Below, piece by piece: positions 35,245 through 42,696 of a stretch of DNA of 64,000 bases; the stretch's first letter is position 1, and each line of letters begins with the position of its first letter. The stretch lies in the NCBI GenBank assembly GCA_017503735.1, contig JAFVSN010000037.1, positions 21,481 to 85,480 of the forward strand. The letters are read 5' to 3'. The stretch is from Lachnospiraceae bacterium (lineage in GTDB: Bacteria; Bacillota; Clostridia; Lachnospirales; Lachnospiraceae). The translations under genes were made by a program, and so were the position numbers. The notes beneath the pieces are model-generated. The model searched no databases, was not told the DNA's origin, and saw only the letters and a list, made by a program, of their open reading frames with translations.

Positions 35245-36192
35245 CTAACTTCCCTGTCGTTTCTTTCTTCTTTCTGCGTCTGCATATGCCCTAAGCTGTT
35301 CGAGGGACATCTTGCTGAAATCTTCTTTCGTGGTTACGGCCGCAACACTTCCGCTGATGCCATTCTCTACCGGTCTTGCCTTGTTCGCCGCTACCGCTTG
35401 TGCGGTCTGCGACGTAATCTGCTGTGCGGCGTTCTGTACCGCACCGGACATTACCGACTCCCAATGACAAGCCATATAGGCCGCTGTAGTGTCGCCATTT
35501 GTCTGTAAGCACAGCTGACGAAACTTTTCATCCTTCATCTCGGACTCCAAGTCAAAGCCAGGGAAGCGGGCTTTGGTCTTTTCGGCGTTCCGCTGTAAAA
35601 CCATCATGTGCTGTCGCAATGCCTCCTGTCTCTGTCTCTCCTTTTCCTGTGCTTCCATCATCTGCACTTTGCGCTCCATTGTGACAAGCTTTCTTGCTTC
35701 CTCCGGAGAAATATCATGCTCCATTGCATAACTCTCGTAGTAGGAATCATCCGCATTCACCTTCTCGGCGAGGGATTCTAAGAAATTCTCTGCGGTAGTA
35801 TCAACGCCGTACTTAGAAGCAACAGTTTCGAGAAGTCCCAACATCTGAGCGTTTTGCGCCTCAACGCCCTTGTACTTCTTCAAGCGGTCGCCTATGGTCT
35901 TCGCCATGTACGCCTCGTGCTCTTCCTTGTAATCGTCGCTCTTGATAAGCTCCGCATAGGTTGCCTTTTTCGCGCCTTCCTGTGGCTCCGTAGTGGTCGG
36001 TGCCTCTTCTTTCTGAACCGTAGGAGTGTGTTTCTCCACAGCCTCCTTATAGTTCTTTCTTGCCCGCTCCGGGATTACGGACGGAATTTCTACTCCGGAA
36101 GTTTCTCCACCTACTGCGCCATCTCCACCGGCTCCACCATCGCCGCCTTCTCCGAAAAGCTGTAAGTTGAGGTTAAATAAATAATCACGCAT
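35245..36192 (-). CDS. Capsid scaffold protein
   Basis: 315 residues, acidic and helical, with a long coiled-coil core (about 150-225, EARKLVTMERKVQMMEAQEKERQRQEALRQHMMVL region) and a basic C-terminus (ADAERRKKRQGS), the classic layout of phage scaffolds placed directly before the major capsid gene. The N-terminus has LNLQLFGEGGDGG, matching the capsid protein's VNLQLFA. It guides capsid assembly and is lost or cleaved afterwards. ATG at 36192 follows CGAAAGGAGCATTTTAT. The gene is first behind a late-promoter-like site. Confidence 0.82.
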   Translation of the reverse strand: MRDYLFNLNLQLFGEGGDGGAGGDGAVGGETSGVEIPSVIPERARKNYKEAVEKHTPTVQKEEAPTTTEPQEGAKKATYAELIKSDDYKEEHEAYMAKTIGDRLKKYKGVEAQNAQMLGLLETVASKYGVDTTAENFLESLAEKVNADDSYYESYAMEHDISPEEARKLVTMERKVQMMEAQEKERQRQEALRQHMMVLQRNAEKTKARFPGFDLESEMKDEKFRQLCLQTNGDTTAAYMACHWESVMSGAVQNAAQQITSQTAQAVAANKARPVENGISGSVAAVTTKEDFSKMSLEQLRAYADAERRKKRQGS

Positions 36193-36221
36193 ATAAAATG
36201 CTCCTTTCGTCTGTGCTATTT

Positions 36222-36279
36222 AGGGACACGAACCCTTATGAACTCAGCGTAACAAAGTAAATAATGTTTTTTCTAACCC
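36222..36279 (-). promoter_or_regulatory. Late-promoter-like site A with conserved leader hairpin
   Basis: Minus-strand GGGTTAGA (36272-36279), 20 bp, TACGCT (36246-36251). The leader then contains AAGGGTTCGTGTCCCT (36222-36237), a small stem-loop, and ACAGACGAAAGGAG. The promoter-leader module recurs upstream of the gene at 37003-37374. Confidence 0.5.
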
Positions 36280-36303
36280 CGAAAACAAAATTTTTTTTCA
36301 TGC

Positions 36304-36328
36304 AAAAAGGACACCCTTTCGAGTGTCC
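36304..36328 (-). terminator. Terminator upstream of the capsid unit
   Basis: GGACAC/GTGTCC stem (36309-36314, 36323-36328) with a U-tract in the leftward transcript (A-run at 36304-36308). It ends the portal-side transcription unit just before promoter-like site A. Confidence 0.7.
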
Positions 36329-36371
36329 CTTCTGCGTAGGATTGTATGATAAAAAGAATGAAATTTGTATA

Positions 36372-36659
36372 CTAAAGATCGATATCTTCAATGACTGCTC
36401 GTACTTCCAGAACGTGAAGGTATTCGCCCATACTGGACTGCTGTTGCCTTAACAAATCGGTCGGACAGTCGTGTGTCGGCATAGCCACACGCTTCGGACT
36501 GTCGTAATAATTTGTTCTCTCAGCAGCCTCAATCTTATTGTTAAAAGCCTTTAACCTTTCGTATCTGATTTTTGTCTGATAGTACTCAGCCTTGAACCTC
36601 TCCTTGTAATCCTGGCTATTCATCATTTCTACAGTATCCTTTAATTCAATGTTACTCAT
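36372..36659 (-). CDS. crAss001_48-like small phage protein (95 aa)
   Basis: 95 residues. IELKDTVEMMNSQDYKERFKAEYYQTKIRYERL and, at the end, TDLLRQQQSSMGEYLHVLEVRAVIEDIDL match a widespread phage family that is annotated only by similarity to a crAss001 protein. The function is unknown. The ATG at 36659 follows GAGAGGAGAATCATT. The 3' end lies about 40 bp from the terminator at 36304-36328. Confidence 0.7.
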   Translation of the reverse strand: MSNIELKDTVEMMNSQDYKERFKAEYYQTKIRYERLKAFNNKIEAAERTNYYDSPKRVAMPTHDCPTDLLRQQQSSMGEYLHVLEVRAVIEDIDL

Positions 36660-36675
36660 AATGATTCTCCTCTCT

Positions 36676-36993
36676 TTATTCAACAGTGAAATTGATGTAG
36701 TTCCCGTGCATATTCACAAGCAACTCAAAACCACATAACACGGTCCAATATGTTCTCTGCATCGTTGCAAGGAACGGCTTCTTCGGGACGCATGATACCA
36801 ACACATCGCCCTCTTCAATGTTAATCACCGGTTCCTCTTCCAACATGCCTCTGCTTTCTTTTACAGCATAAGCGAGCTGATATGCGAGCATGGACACCGC
36901 ACTACACACGATGTCCTTTCCCTTCTCCGCAGCTCCCGCGTGTCCTTTTATCGTGAGCTTTAATTCGCTCGGTTTAAATGTAACTTCTACCAT
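36676..36993 (-). CDS. Prp-like cysteine protease in the head gene cluster
   Basis: 105 residues. Matches the ribosomal-processing cysteine protease Prp family: KGHAGAAEKGKDIVCSAVSML holds the catalytic pair His18 and Cys30 in the family spacing. Cellular Prp trims the N-terminus of ribosomal protein L27. Here the gene lies between portal and scaffold genes of a prophage, where phages usually encode the prohead protease, and no other head protease is present. A head-maturation role is inferred; the NLQLF motif at the N-termini of scaffold and capsid proteins is a candidate target because L27 is cut at a similar (L/V)QLFA-type sequence. Confidence 0.75.
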   Translation of the reverse strand: MVEVTFKPSELKLTIKGHAGAAEKGKDIVCSAVSMLAYQLAYAVKESRGMLEEEPVINIEEGDVLVSCVPKKPFLATMQRTYWTVLCGFELLVNMHGNYINFTVE

Positions 36994-37002
36994 GATACAC
37001 TC

Positions 37003-37374
37003 CTATTCCGCCGCAATGGTAATCGGTTTGTTTTCCCCCGGCTGCTGAACGGCAAATTTGAATCCTACGGTGCAGAAACCATCAAACTCCTTTTCAATGA
37101 ACATCCACTCCGGATGTAATTCTGCAAGCCGATGTAATTCTTCACAGATTTTATTGATAACTTCCTTTCTTGCCGCGGCTTTCTTTTCGTCTGTGAACTC
37201 GCCCTTGACCTCTACATAGTCTCCAAACTGTCTTACAAGTGGAGTACCGTCAATGAGTCTGATAAATTGTCTTCCGCTCTTGTCTTTGAACAAAGCCTTG
37301 TCATCTCCGAGCTTCTTTACAAACTCCGCACCATCCATTTCCTCATACGCTTTTACCATTTCTTCAAAATTCAT
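37003..37374 (-). CDS. Phage hypothetical protein (123 aa)
   Basis: 123 residues, acidic, no recognised family. Visible features: an N-terminal helix (MNFEEMVKAYEEMDGAEFVKKLGDD), a short beta segment (KSGRQFIRLIDGTPLVRQFGDYVEVKGEF) and a C-terminal region with WMFIEKEFDGFCTVGFKFAV. ATG at 37374 follows GAAAGGAGAATCTAT. It is the first gene after promoter-like site B and shares its transcription unit with the Prp-like protease. A longer ORF to 37479 reads through the promoter and leader and is rejected. Confidence 0.65.
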   Translation of the reverse strand: MNFEEMVKAYEEMDGAEFVKKLGDDKALFKDKSGRQFIRLIDGTPLVRQFGDYVEVKGEFTDEKKAAARKEVINKICEELHRLAELHPEWMFIEKEFDGFCTVGFKFAVQQPGENKPITIAAE

Positions 37375-37403
37375 ATAGATTCTCCTTTCGTCTGTGTTGT
37401 TAT

Positions 37404-37460
37404 AGGGACACGAACCCTTATGTACCCATCCTATCAAAACACTATTTGTTTCTCTAACCC
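37404..37460 (-). promoter_or_regulatory. Late-promoter-like site B with conserved leader hairpin
   Basis: Minus-strand GGGTTAGA (37453-37460), 19 bp, TAGGAT (37428-37433), then the leader string CATAAGGGTTCGTGTCCCTA (about 37404-37423) and ACAGACGAAAGGAG. Leader and ribosome site are nearly identical to those of site A. Confidence 0.5.
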
Positions 37461-37466
37461 CAAAAC

Positions 37467-37494
37467 AAAAAAAGACCACCCGTACAGAGTGGCC
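37467..37494 (-). terminator. Terminator after the portal gene
   Basis: GGCCAC/GTGGTC stem (37474-37494 with one G-U pair) with seven T residues in the leftward transcript (A-run 37467-37473). It lies 24 bp past the portal stop and ahead of promoter-like site B. Confidence 0.72.
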
Positions 37495-37517
37495 TTTTAC
37501 TGTGATTTAATTTTGAT

Positions 37518-39494
37518 TTATTCTGCCTGTGTGGATGCTCTCGCCTGTTCGCGTGAACGCTCAACATACGGATGCTCCGCCATTCCTCCGGAAATATTTA
37601 CATCCCCACCTTGTGGGAGAGGTTGTCCGGATTGCGAAAGAATTGTTTGACCCACTCTCATTCCCTCGCGCGGGCTATATGCCTGTGCGTACTGTAACGC
37701 CAACTGCTGCCACATAAGCACTTGCTGTTGTAATGTAACGTTTTGCTGTATCCGCTGTATAATTTCTTCTTTGTGGTTAAAATCCATCATCTGCAAACAA
37801 GCGAGTGCCTGGTCCGCCATCTGCGGATTAAAGAACCCTTGTGAGTAGAAATTGAGCGCAAGTTCATTCATCTCCATCTTTTTGTATGGGTTTGCCTTTT
37901 CACTCGTAACCTCGATATCAAATTCCGGTAAGCGGTATCCTGTCTCATATCCCATGGTCTGCATCTTCTGCGGCTTAATACCAACGTTGCTGTACTCTAT
38001 ATACTGTTCCTGTCCGTTTACGTCCGGTGCAATGCGGAAGGTACGCGGGACATCATAAAACTGTCGGATTAACTCAACAACAAGGTACACAACCTCTCGA
38101 TATGCTCTGTGGAATGCCTTGTTACTACTTCGCGCATTCTTACCGGCTGTTTCCTGTAATGCCGCAATAGCAGAAGCAGCAGTCACACCGGATGGAGCAA
38201 CACCGTTATTTGAATCCTGGTTGGATGTGATGTATTTCAACTCTTCGATTTTGTTGTTATACAGTTCCACATAAATCTGAGGAAGTTGGCAGTTATCAAT
38301 CGGGCGGATGTTAGTCTCGTCAATGCTTCCAGTAACATGAACGATTTTCTTGCTGTAATCCGCAAATTCCTCCTCTTTAATGCTTCCATCGCCCTTAGAG
38401 AAGTACCGCGGTGTTGCGCCGGCCTTACCATTCTCCATGATTGCTTTGTTCATCTCGTCAATCTGAATCTGCGTGTCCCTTCCGATGTCTGTCAAGCCGT
38501 ACCCGCAAAGGCTTCCCTCTACCGGATACAGCGGTTGTACTACAAACGGGTACTTTGCATGGTCATACAATCCTCTTTCTGCAACACTCGGCTGACCGGT
38601 CGGAACTTCAATCTCAATACCCGTGTCCGGATCCATTGTCTTTCTTAACGGAACCTCCGTCTCATTCTCTGTGGCGTACAAAACAATATCGTTTACATAC
38701 TTTACAAATTGAAGCACGCGCTTTCCGTTGTACTCCGTATGATAATACCAATCAATTACCACGCTCTTTTCTGATGTATCAATATTTTCGTCATACAGAT
38801 ACTTTGCAAGGGTAATTCCATTCCCTCCTAGCTTTCCGACACATTGTGGGTATCTCTGCTCTAACAAATCGTTATTCACAAGCTCCGTATGGAAAAGATG
38901 CGTCGAATCCTGTATGTTCGTAATGCCCGGCTCCCAAAACAGATTGATGAAGTCGATTTTCTTGATCGAAATATCTCCGAGACCGTTGTGCTTGCTTCCG
39001 TCCCAAAATACACCGTGGACCCCTCCGCCTTGCTTTAACATATACCATGCATGATCGGAATAAGTTTCCTCGTATCTGTTCTGTTCCATGATTACCGGAA
39101 TGATAGCAGACAGCTTCGCTGCTTCTCCCTTATCATCCCTCTGTCTCGGCTTTATGTTACAAGTCGGATACGAGTCCATAACATCGCTGTATCTGCTCTG
39201 AATACAACTCCATAGCCACGCAGTAGCCGGTTGGAACTCCTTCTCTGCATTCTCCTCGTCGATATACCGCCATTGCCGAAGCTTCCAGAACTCCTCGTTT
39301 GCAATTATCTTCTGCTCCAGTCTTGCTTTGCCGGCCTTATACTTCTTTAAAATATCGGATGCCCTCAAAACCTCGTCTGAACCAATCTTCTTCGGTTGCA
39401 TGGATTGGGCTTCTCTTGCCATCTTATTCTTTTTAAGCATGTCCATCTCTGCCGCCGCTCTCTGTAACAGTCTTTGTCTTTCCTTCCGCGCCAT
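37518..39494 (-). CDS. Portal protein
   Basis: 658 residues, the size of podovirus-type portals. Features: basic helical N-terminus; ATAWLWSCIQSRYSDVMDSYPTCNIKPRQ (about 85-113); a wing region with HAWYMLKQGGGVHGVFWDG and KIDFINLFWEPG; the stem helix with PSGVTAASAIAALQETAGKNARSSNKAF near 440. The C-terminal tail is rich in Gln. Twelve subunits form the vertex through which DNA is packaged. It follows the large terminase by 3 bp. ATG at 39494 with AGAAGGGGGTAAATT. Confidence 0.85.
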   Translation of the reverse strand: MARKERQRLLQRAAAEMDMLKKNKMAREAQSMQPKKIGSDEVLRASDILKKYKAGKARLEQKIIANEEFWKLRQWRYIDEENAEKEFQPATAWLWSCIQSRYSDVMDSYPTCNIKPRQRDDKGEAAKLSAIIPVIMEQNRYEETYSDHAWYMLKQGGGVHGVFWDGSKHNGLGDISIKKIDFINLFWEPGITNIQDSTHLFHTELVNNDLLEQRYPQCVGKLGGNGITLAKYLYDENIDTSEKSVVIDWYYHTEYNGKRVLQFVKYVNDIVLYATENETEVPLRKTMDPDTGIEIEVPTGQPSVAERGLYDHAKYPFVVQPLYPVEGSLCGYGLTDIGRDTQIQIDEMNKAIMENGKAGATPRYFSKGDGSIKEEEFADYSKKIVHVTGSIDETNIRPIDNCQLPQIYVELYNNKIEELKYITSNQDSNNGVAPSGVTAASAIAALQETAGKNARSSNKAFHRAYREVVYLVVELIRQFYDVPRTFRIAPDVNGQEQYIEYSNVGIKPQKMQTMGYETGYRLPEFDIEVTSEKANPYKKMEMNELALNFYSQGFFNPQMADQALACLQMMDFNHKEEIIQRIQQNVTLQQQVLMWQQLALQYAQAYSPREGMRVGQTILSQSGQPLPQGGDVNISGGMAEHPYVERSREQARASTQAE

Positions 39495-39497
39495 AAT

Positions 39498-40943
39498 TTA
39501 CCCCCTTCTGATAGCGTTGTATTTGTGATATTTTCCATGCTCCGCATACTGATTCAGCGGGTCATGCATAGGCTTCTTCTTTGTTTCTATTACTCTCGGT
39601 GCAATCGGACGCATCATGCAGAAATAGCGAATTTCATCACATGCATGGTCTTCCAAATCAGAATCCAAATCCTCAACAACATGTTCATCAAACATCATCA
39701 ACGGAATTGTTCGGATTGAATCTTTGCACGTATCGAAAAAATATATCATCGCATATCCGTTCTCATCGAACTTCATGCGTTCTCTCACTTGCATCCATCC
39801 CGGTATTCTGTCGTTCACCCCAGGGTCAAACCAAAGCTGATGTTTCTCTGCTACCTCGGCAGCAGAAACGCCTCTTGAACCGTCCCATATGGAAGGATCT
39901 GCAACGCCTTGTATCGTCTTACCCCTTAACCACGGATGCTCTCGCTCTATTTGTGCTATCTTCCCGAACATAGCCTCATTGCTCCACTTAACACCCTCGT
40001 TCGGTGTGCCGGTGCATCCGTACAGCTCCAATATCCGGTACGCAACACCTTCATAGTCCACGGCCCACCATCCGCATGAGAACGGTTTGCCATAACCCCA
40101 GTCATAGGACCGGTATATCTTCCAGTCCTTCGGAATCTCAAACGGCTCAATAACATGGGTGAACTTATGATCTTCCATTGCCTCTTCTTCCGTTATGCCG
40201 GCATCGTGACACATCTGCGGCTCCGGTGTGATACGGAACTCCTCGAAGTATGCACCCTCAAAGACATCCCATCTGCCTTCCAACCACGCCTTTCTGAGTT
40301 TCGGCGGTAACGCTTCAAGCTGTCTGATATAGTCTGGATCGCTCTCCATGAGTGCCTTATTATCCGTCACAAGAGACTGAATGAACTCATAGTCCTCTGG
40401 ATACTCACCCTTCTCGTACTTCTTATCGATAAAGAGACGTTTAATGTATCCATGTCCGATTCCGCCCGGATTGCAAGTGTAGTACACGCGCTTCGGAAAT
40501 CCGTTTACACCACGCACACACGCTACAATCTTCTTAATCTGCGTCTCGGAAAGCTGTGTTGCTTCGTCCAGGAAGAGGACATCTACCTCAGTACCCTGAT
40601 ACCGGTCTACATCTTTCTCTGAGTCGCAGTATCGGAATAGGATGCGGCTCCCATTCTTGAACCGTATCTCCTTCTTGCTGTCGTTGTACCTCGCGATGCT
40701 TCCGGGCATTCCGCACTTAAGCAACTCTTTTAACGGATTGATATGGTTTTCTGTAAGCTCCGGATATGATTTACGGACAATCATTACCTTTATGCCGGCC
40801 CACCTCAAACACATGAGTACCGCCTTGATTCTTACCACCCAGGACTTGCCGCCACCTCGCGCGCCGCCGAAGCAAACGTGCTTCTTCCTAGCCTTAAGGA
40901 ACTTCTTCTGCTTTGGTGATGGTTCCGGAATATCAATCTGCAT
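39498..40943 (-). CDS. Terminase large subunit
   Basis: 481 residues. ATPase: Walker A GARGGGKS (27-34) and Walker B VLFLDEAT (122-129, catalytic Glu after Asp), with a coupling motif YTCNPGG near 150. RNase-H-like nuclease: YRSYDWGYGKPF (about 264-275) supplies the first Asp, with VADPS later. It cuts and pumps genome concatemers into the prohead. ATG at 40943 was chosen because AAAGGTGG precedes it at good spacing and it overlaps the small-subunit stop by 11 nt; a GTG at 40955 is possible. Confidence 0.92.
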   Translation of the reverse strand: MQIDIPEPSPKQKKFLKARKKHVCFGGARGGGKSWVVRIKAVLMCLRWAGIKVMIVRKSYPELTENHINPLKELLKCGMPGSIARYNDSKKEIRFKNGSRILFRYCDSEKDVDRYQGTEVDVLFLDEATQLSETQIKKIVACVRGVNGFPKRVYYTCNPGGIGHGYIKRLFIDKKYEKGEYPEDYEFIQSLVTDNKALMESDPDYIRQLEALPPKLRKAWLEGRWDVFEGAYFEEFRITPEPQMCHDAGITEEEAMEDHKFTHVIEPFEIPKDWKIYRSYDWGYGKPFSCGWWAVDYEGVAYRILELYGCTGTPNEGVKWSNEAMFGKIAQIEREHPWLRGKTIQGVADPSIWDGSRGVSAAEVAEKHQLWFDPGVNDRIPGWMQVRERMKFDENGYAMIYFFDTCKDSIRTIPLMMFDEHVVEDLDSDLEDHACDEIRYFCMMRPIAPRVIETKKKPMHDPLNQYAEHGKYHKYNAIRRG

Positions 40944-41778
40944 AATCCTCACCACCTTTGATAACTACCGTAATCTCCGTATCCGTCTGCTCTTCCTTCG
41001 CTTCCTTACGCAACTTAGCAATCCTTGCCTTTTGCTCCTCGGTTGCCAGATTCATATGTTCTGCAAGCCACTCCAGGGCTTTCATCTTGTCTGCAAGTTT
41101 AATTGATGCACCATTCTTTCCTTGCTTTACCTCTGCAATCAAGGTCCCGTCCACATCCGCGGACTTTTTAAACCGTACAACATTCACATCTTGCATAATA
41201 GCTGTTTTCTCTCCGGTATCTTCATCCTTTATCACTACCGGGCCAAACGCTCCCATTACCGGCACGGTCTCACGGCCAAACTCCACATAATCCGTTATGT
41301 CTGCAAATGCTATATCCATAAACTTCTGAAAGATGTCCTCTTCCTTTAAGAACTCTCGGTTTAGCTTTGCCTGTTTAAGCCTCTCTATTTCTTTCCTCAC
41401 GCCATCTTTCGCCAACTGCCTATAACCTATGGCCGCCGCGGTCTCATGACTCACTCCATATGCCTTCTGATATGCCTTTGTTGCATTGAACGATCTCACA
41501 TAGTAAACGCAAAATAACTTCTGTTTATCCGAAAGCTCCTCATTCTGCATTACAGTCTGTACCTCTTTTGAGGCTTCCGCGTTTACCTCTTCATTGCACC
41601 CTTTGTTTTTGGGTGCACCCTTTTCTTTTTTTGGGTGCACACCTTTTCTATCCCATTCATATCTCTTCTTCCACGATTTAACGGTGTCAATGGATACTCC
41701 GTATTTCTCGGCAATCTCTCTGTATTTCATGCCAAGCATATAATCATTTTCAGCCGCGCTACGTTTATCCGTATTCAC
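40933..41778 (-). CDS. Terminase small subunit
   Basis: About 281 residues. Residues 10-42 form a phage-terminase HTH (MLGMKYREIAEKYGVSIDTVKSWKKRYEW). A charged, Lys-rich linker follows. The Terminase_2 domain is at about 83-160 (LSDKQKLFCVYYVRSFNATKAYQKAYGVSHETAA). The C-terminus is acidic. It recognises the packaging site and hands DNA to the large subunit. Start GTG at 41778 (GTG at 41781 is adjacent), with GGAAAGGAAG just upstream. The linker-coding DNA contains repeated GGGTGCAC motifs that could be the pac site. Confidence 0.87.
   Translation of the reverse strand: MNTDKRSAAENDYMLGMKYREIAEKYGVSIDTVKSWKKRYEWDRKGVHPKKEKGAPKNKGCNEEVNAEASKEVQTVMQNEELSDKQKLFCVYYVRSFNATKAYQKAYGVSHETAAAIGYRQLAKDGVRKEIERLKQAKLNREFLKEEDIFQKFMDIAFADITDYVEFGRETVPVMGAFGPVVIKDEDTGEKTAIMQDVNVVRFKKSADVDGTLIAEVKQGKNGASIKLADKMKALEWLAEHMNLATEEQKARIAKLRKEAKEEQTDTEITVVIKGGEDYAD
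41593..41643. repeat. Repeated GGGTGCACC motifs inside terS (pac-site candidate)
   Basis: Three related motifs, TTGCACCC (41593-41600), the palindrome GGGTGCACCC (41611-41620) and GGGTGCACACC (41633-41643), are separated by A/T homopolymer tracts at about two helical turns. Pac sites commonly lie in terS in headful phages. Confidence 0.4.
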
Positions 41779-41801
41779 CACCTTCCTTTCCTACTATCGA
41801 A

Positions 41802-41835
41802 AGCATATCAGAAGAAATGTGTGCATCTCTAACCC
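41802..41835 (-). promoter_or_regulatory. Late-promoter-like site C, before terS
   Basis: Minus-strand GGGTTAGA (41828-41835), 20 bp, TATGCT (41802-41807, preceded by TGA), 24 bp before the terS start. It shares element and spacing with sites A and E and would open the late operon. Confidence 0.5.
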
Positions 41836-41859
41836 GGAAAAAAATATTTCAAAAACCTC

Positions 41860-41888
41860 TTGACATCGGTGTACACCTATGCTATAAT
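41860..41888 (+). promoter_or_regulatory. Consensus sigma-A promoter with palindromic operator
   Basis: TTGACA (41860-41865), 17 bp, TATAAT (41883-41888): full consensus. The 10-bp palindrome GGTGTACACC (41868-41877) sits between the two boxes, an ideal place for a repressor. It drives the only plus-strand genes in the middle of the prophage, so they may be expressed during lysogeny. Confidence 0.82.
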
Positions 41889-41933
41889 GGACTCATAAGA
41901 TACAGAAAACCACCCACCGAAAGGAGAAAAGAC

Positions 41934-42416
41934 ATGAAAGTATTATTTGACAGAAAGAGAATCGAAGTAAGAGAAGTAAAGATGCTTGAGGCAACGACGG
42001 GTTATCACCACAGCCTCTACACAGACGGAACCGCCTACTACGTTACCAACTCAGAAGGAAGCGAGGAAGTAACTTCCTTCGGCAATTACGAGTCCGAGGA
42101 ACAGGCTATTGCCGAATTTGAAGAGTACGTTCAGAACGTGGGAGCATCCACTCTCTACTACGTCCGCACCAACGGATATGATATGATGGTCCTTAAGAAC
42201 AACGAGACCGAGGAATGTTGGTACGTTACCGGAACTCTCGGAAACGAGGCATTATTCCCTGTCATCGCTAACGAGGCCGAAGCCGAGAAGCATCTTGAAC
42301 TCTTCGCAGAGGAAAATGATTTCTCCGATATCTGCGCCGCATGGGAGAACGACTTGCTCTATGACCGGCTTTTTGAAAATGTAGAGATCTTGGCTCAAAA
42401 GAAGGTTTATTGGTAA
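41934..42416 (+). CDS. Acidic phage protein of unknown function, lysogenically expressed candidate (160 aa)
   Basis: 160 residues, strongly acidic, no family recognised. Visible: an N-terminal beta segment (KVLFDRKRIEVREVKML), two repeats of a Tyr-rich strand pair (HSLYTDGTAYYVTNSEGSEE and TLYYVRTNGYDMMVLKNNETEE) and a helical C-terminus (EAEAEKHLELFAEENDFSDICAAWENDLLYDRL). ATG at 41934 follows AAAGGAGAAAAGAC. It is read against all surrounding late and replication genes from its own consensus promoter, the mark of a moron or accessory regulator. Confidence 0.65.
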   Translation: MKVLFDRKRIEVREVKMLEATTGYHHSLYTDGTAYYVTNSEGSEEVTSFGNYESEEQAIAEFEEYVQNVGASTLYYVRTNGYDMMVLKNNETEECWYVTGTLGNEALFPVIANEAEAEKHLELFAEENDFSDICAAWENDLLYDRLFENVEILAQKKVYW

Positions 42417-42428
42417 AGGAGAGAACTC

Positions 42429-42605
42429 ATGGCAGCCCAAAACCCACAGGCAAAATATGATGCCAACAACACCATTGCGGTAAAGTTCAAGCTTAACAAG
42501 AAGACGGATGCAGACATCATCGAATATCTCGCATCAATGGATAATAAGCAAGGCACCTTTAAGCGATTGATTCGCGAAGAGATAAAGAGAAGCCGGGGGA
42601 ATTAA
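42429..42605 (+). CDS. Small Arc/MetJ-like phage protein (58 aa)
   Basis: Starts 12 nt after the preceding stop with AAAGGAGAGAACTC before the ATG. The 58 residues begin MAAQNPQAKYDANNT, a start shared by many small Firmicute phage proteins, and continue as a beta strand (IAVKFKLNKKTDADI) and two helices (IEYLASMDNKQGTFKRLIREEIKRS), the order of a ribbon-helix-helix domain. It could bind the operator in the promoter at 41860. That link is inferred. Confidence 0.7.
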   Translation: MAAQNPQAKYDANNTIAVKFKLNKKTDADIIEYLASMDNKQGTFKRLIREEIKRSRGN

Positions 42606-42619
42606 CCCTCGGCTCTTTT
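42591..42619 (+). terminator. Terminator of the plus-strand pair, containing the stop codon in its loop
   Basis: AGCCGGGGG...CCCTCGGCT (42591-42614) followed by CTTTT. The TAA stop of the small gene lies in the hairpin, so translation to the end would delay folding until the ribosome leaves. Confidence 0.65.
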
Positions 42620-42639
42620 ATGACCCGGAAATAAAAAAA

Positions 42640-42655
42640 GAGTGCCGAAGCACTC
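42640..42655 (-). terminator. Terminator of the leftward early/replication operon
   Basis: GAGTGC/GCACTC with a CGAA tetraloop (42640-42655) and seven T residues in the leftward transcript (A-run 42633-42639), 40 bp past the stop at 42697. It separates the early operon from the convergent plus-strand pair. Confidence 0.75.
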
Positions 42656-42696
42656 CTTTCTTCCAAGGTACTAATGTTTCATGGTTATACACCCCC

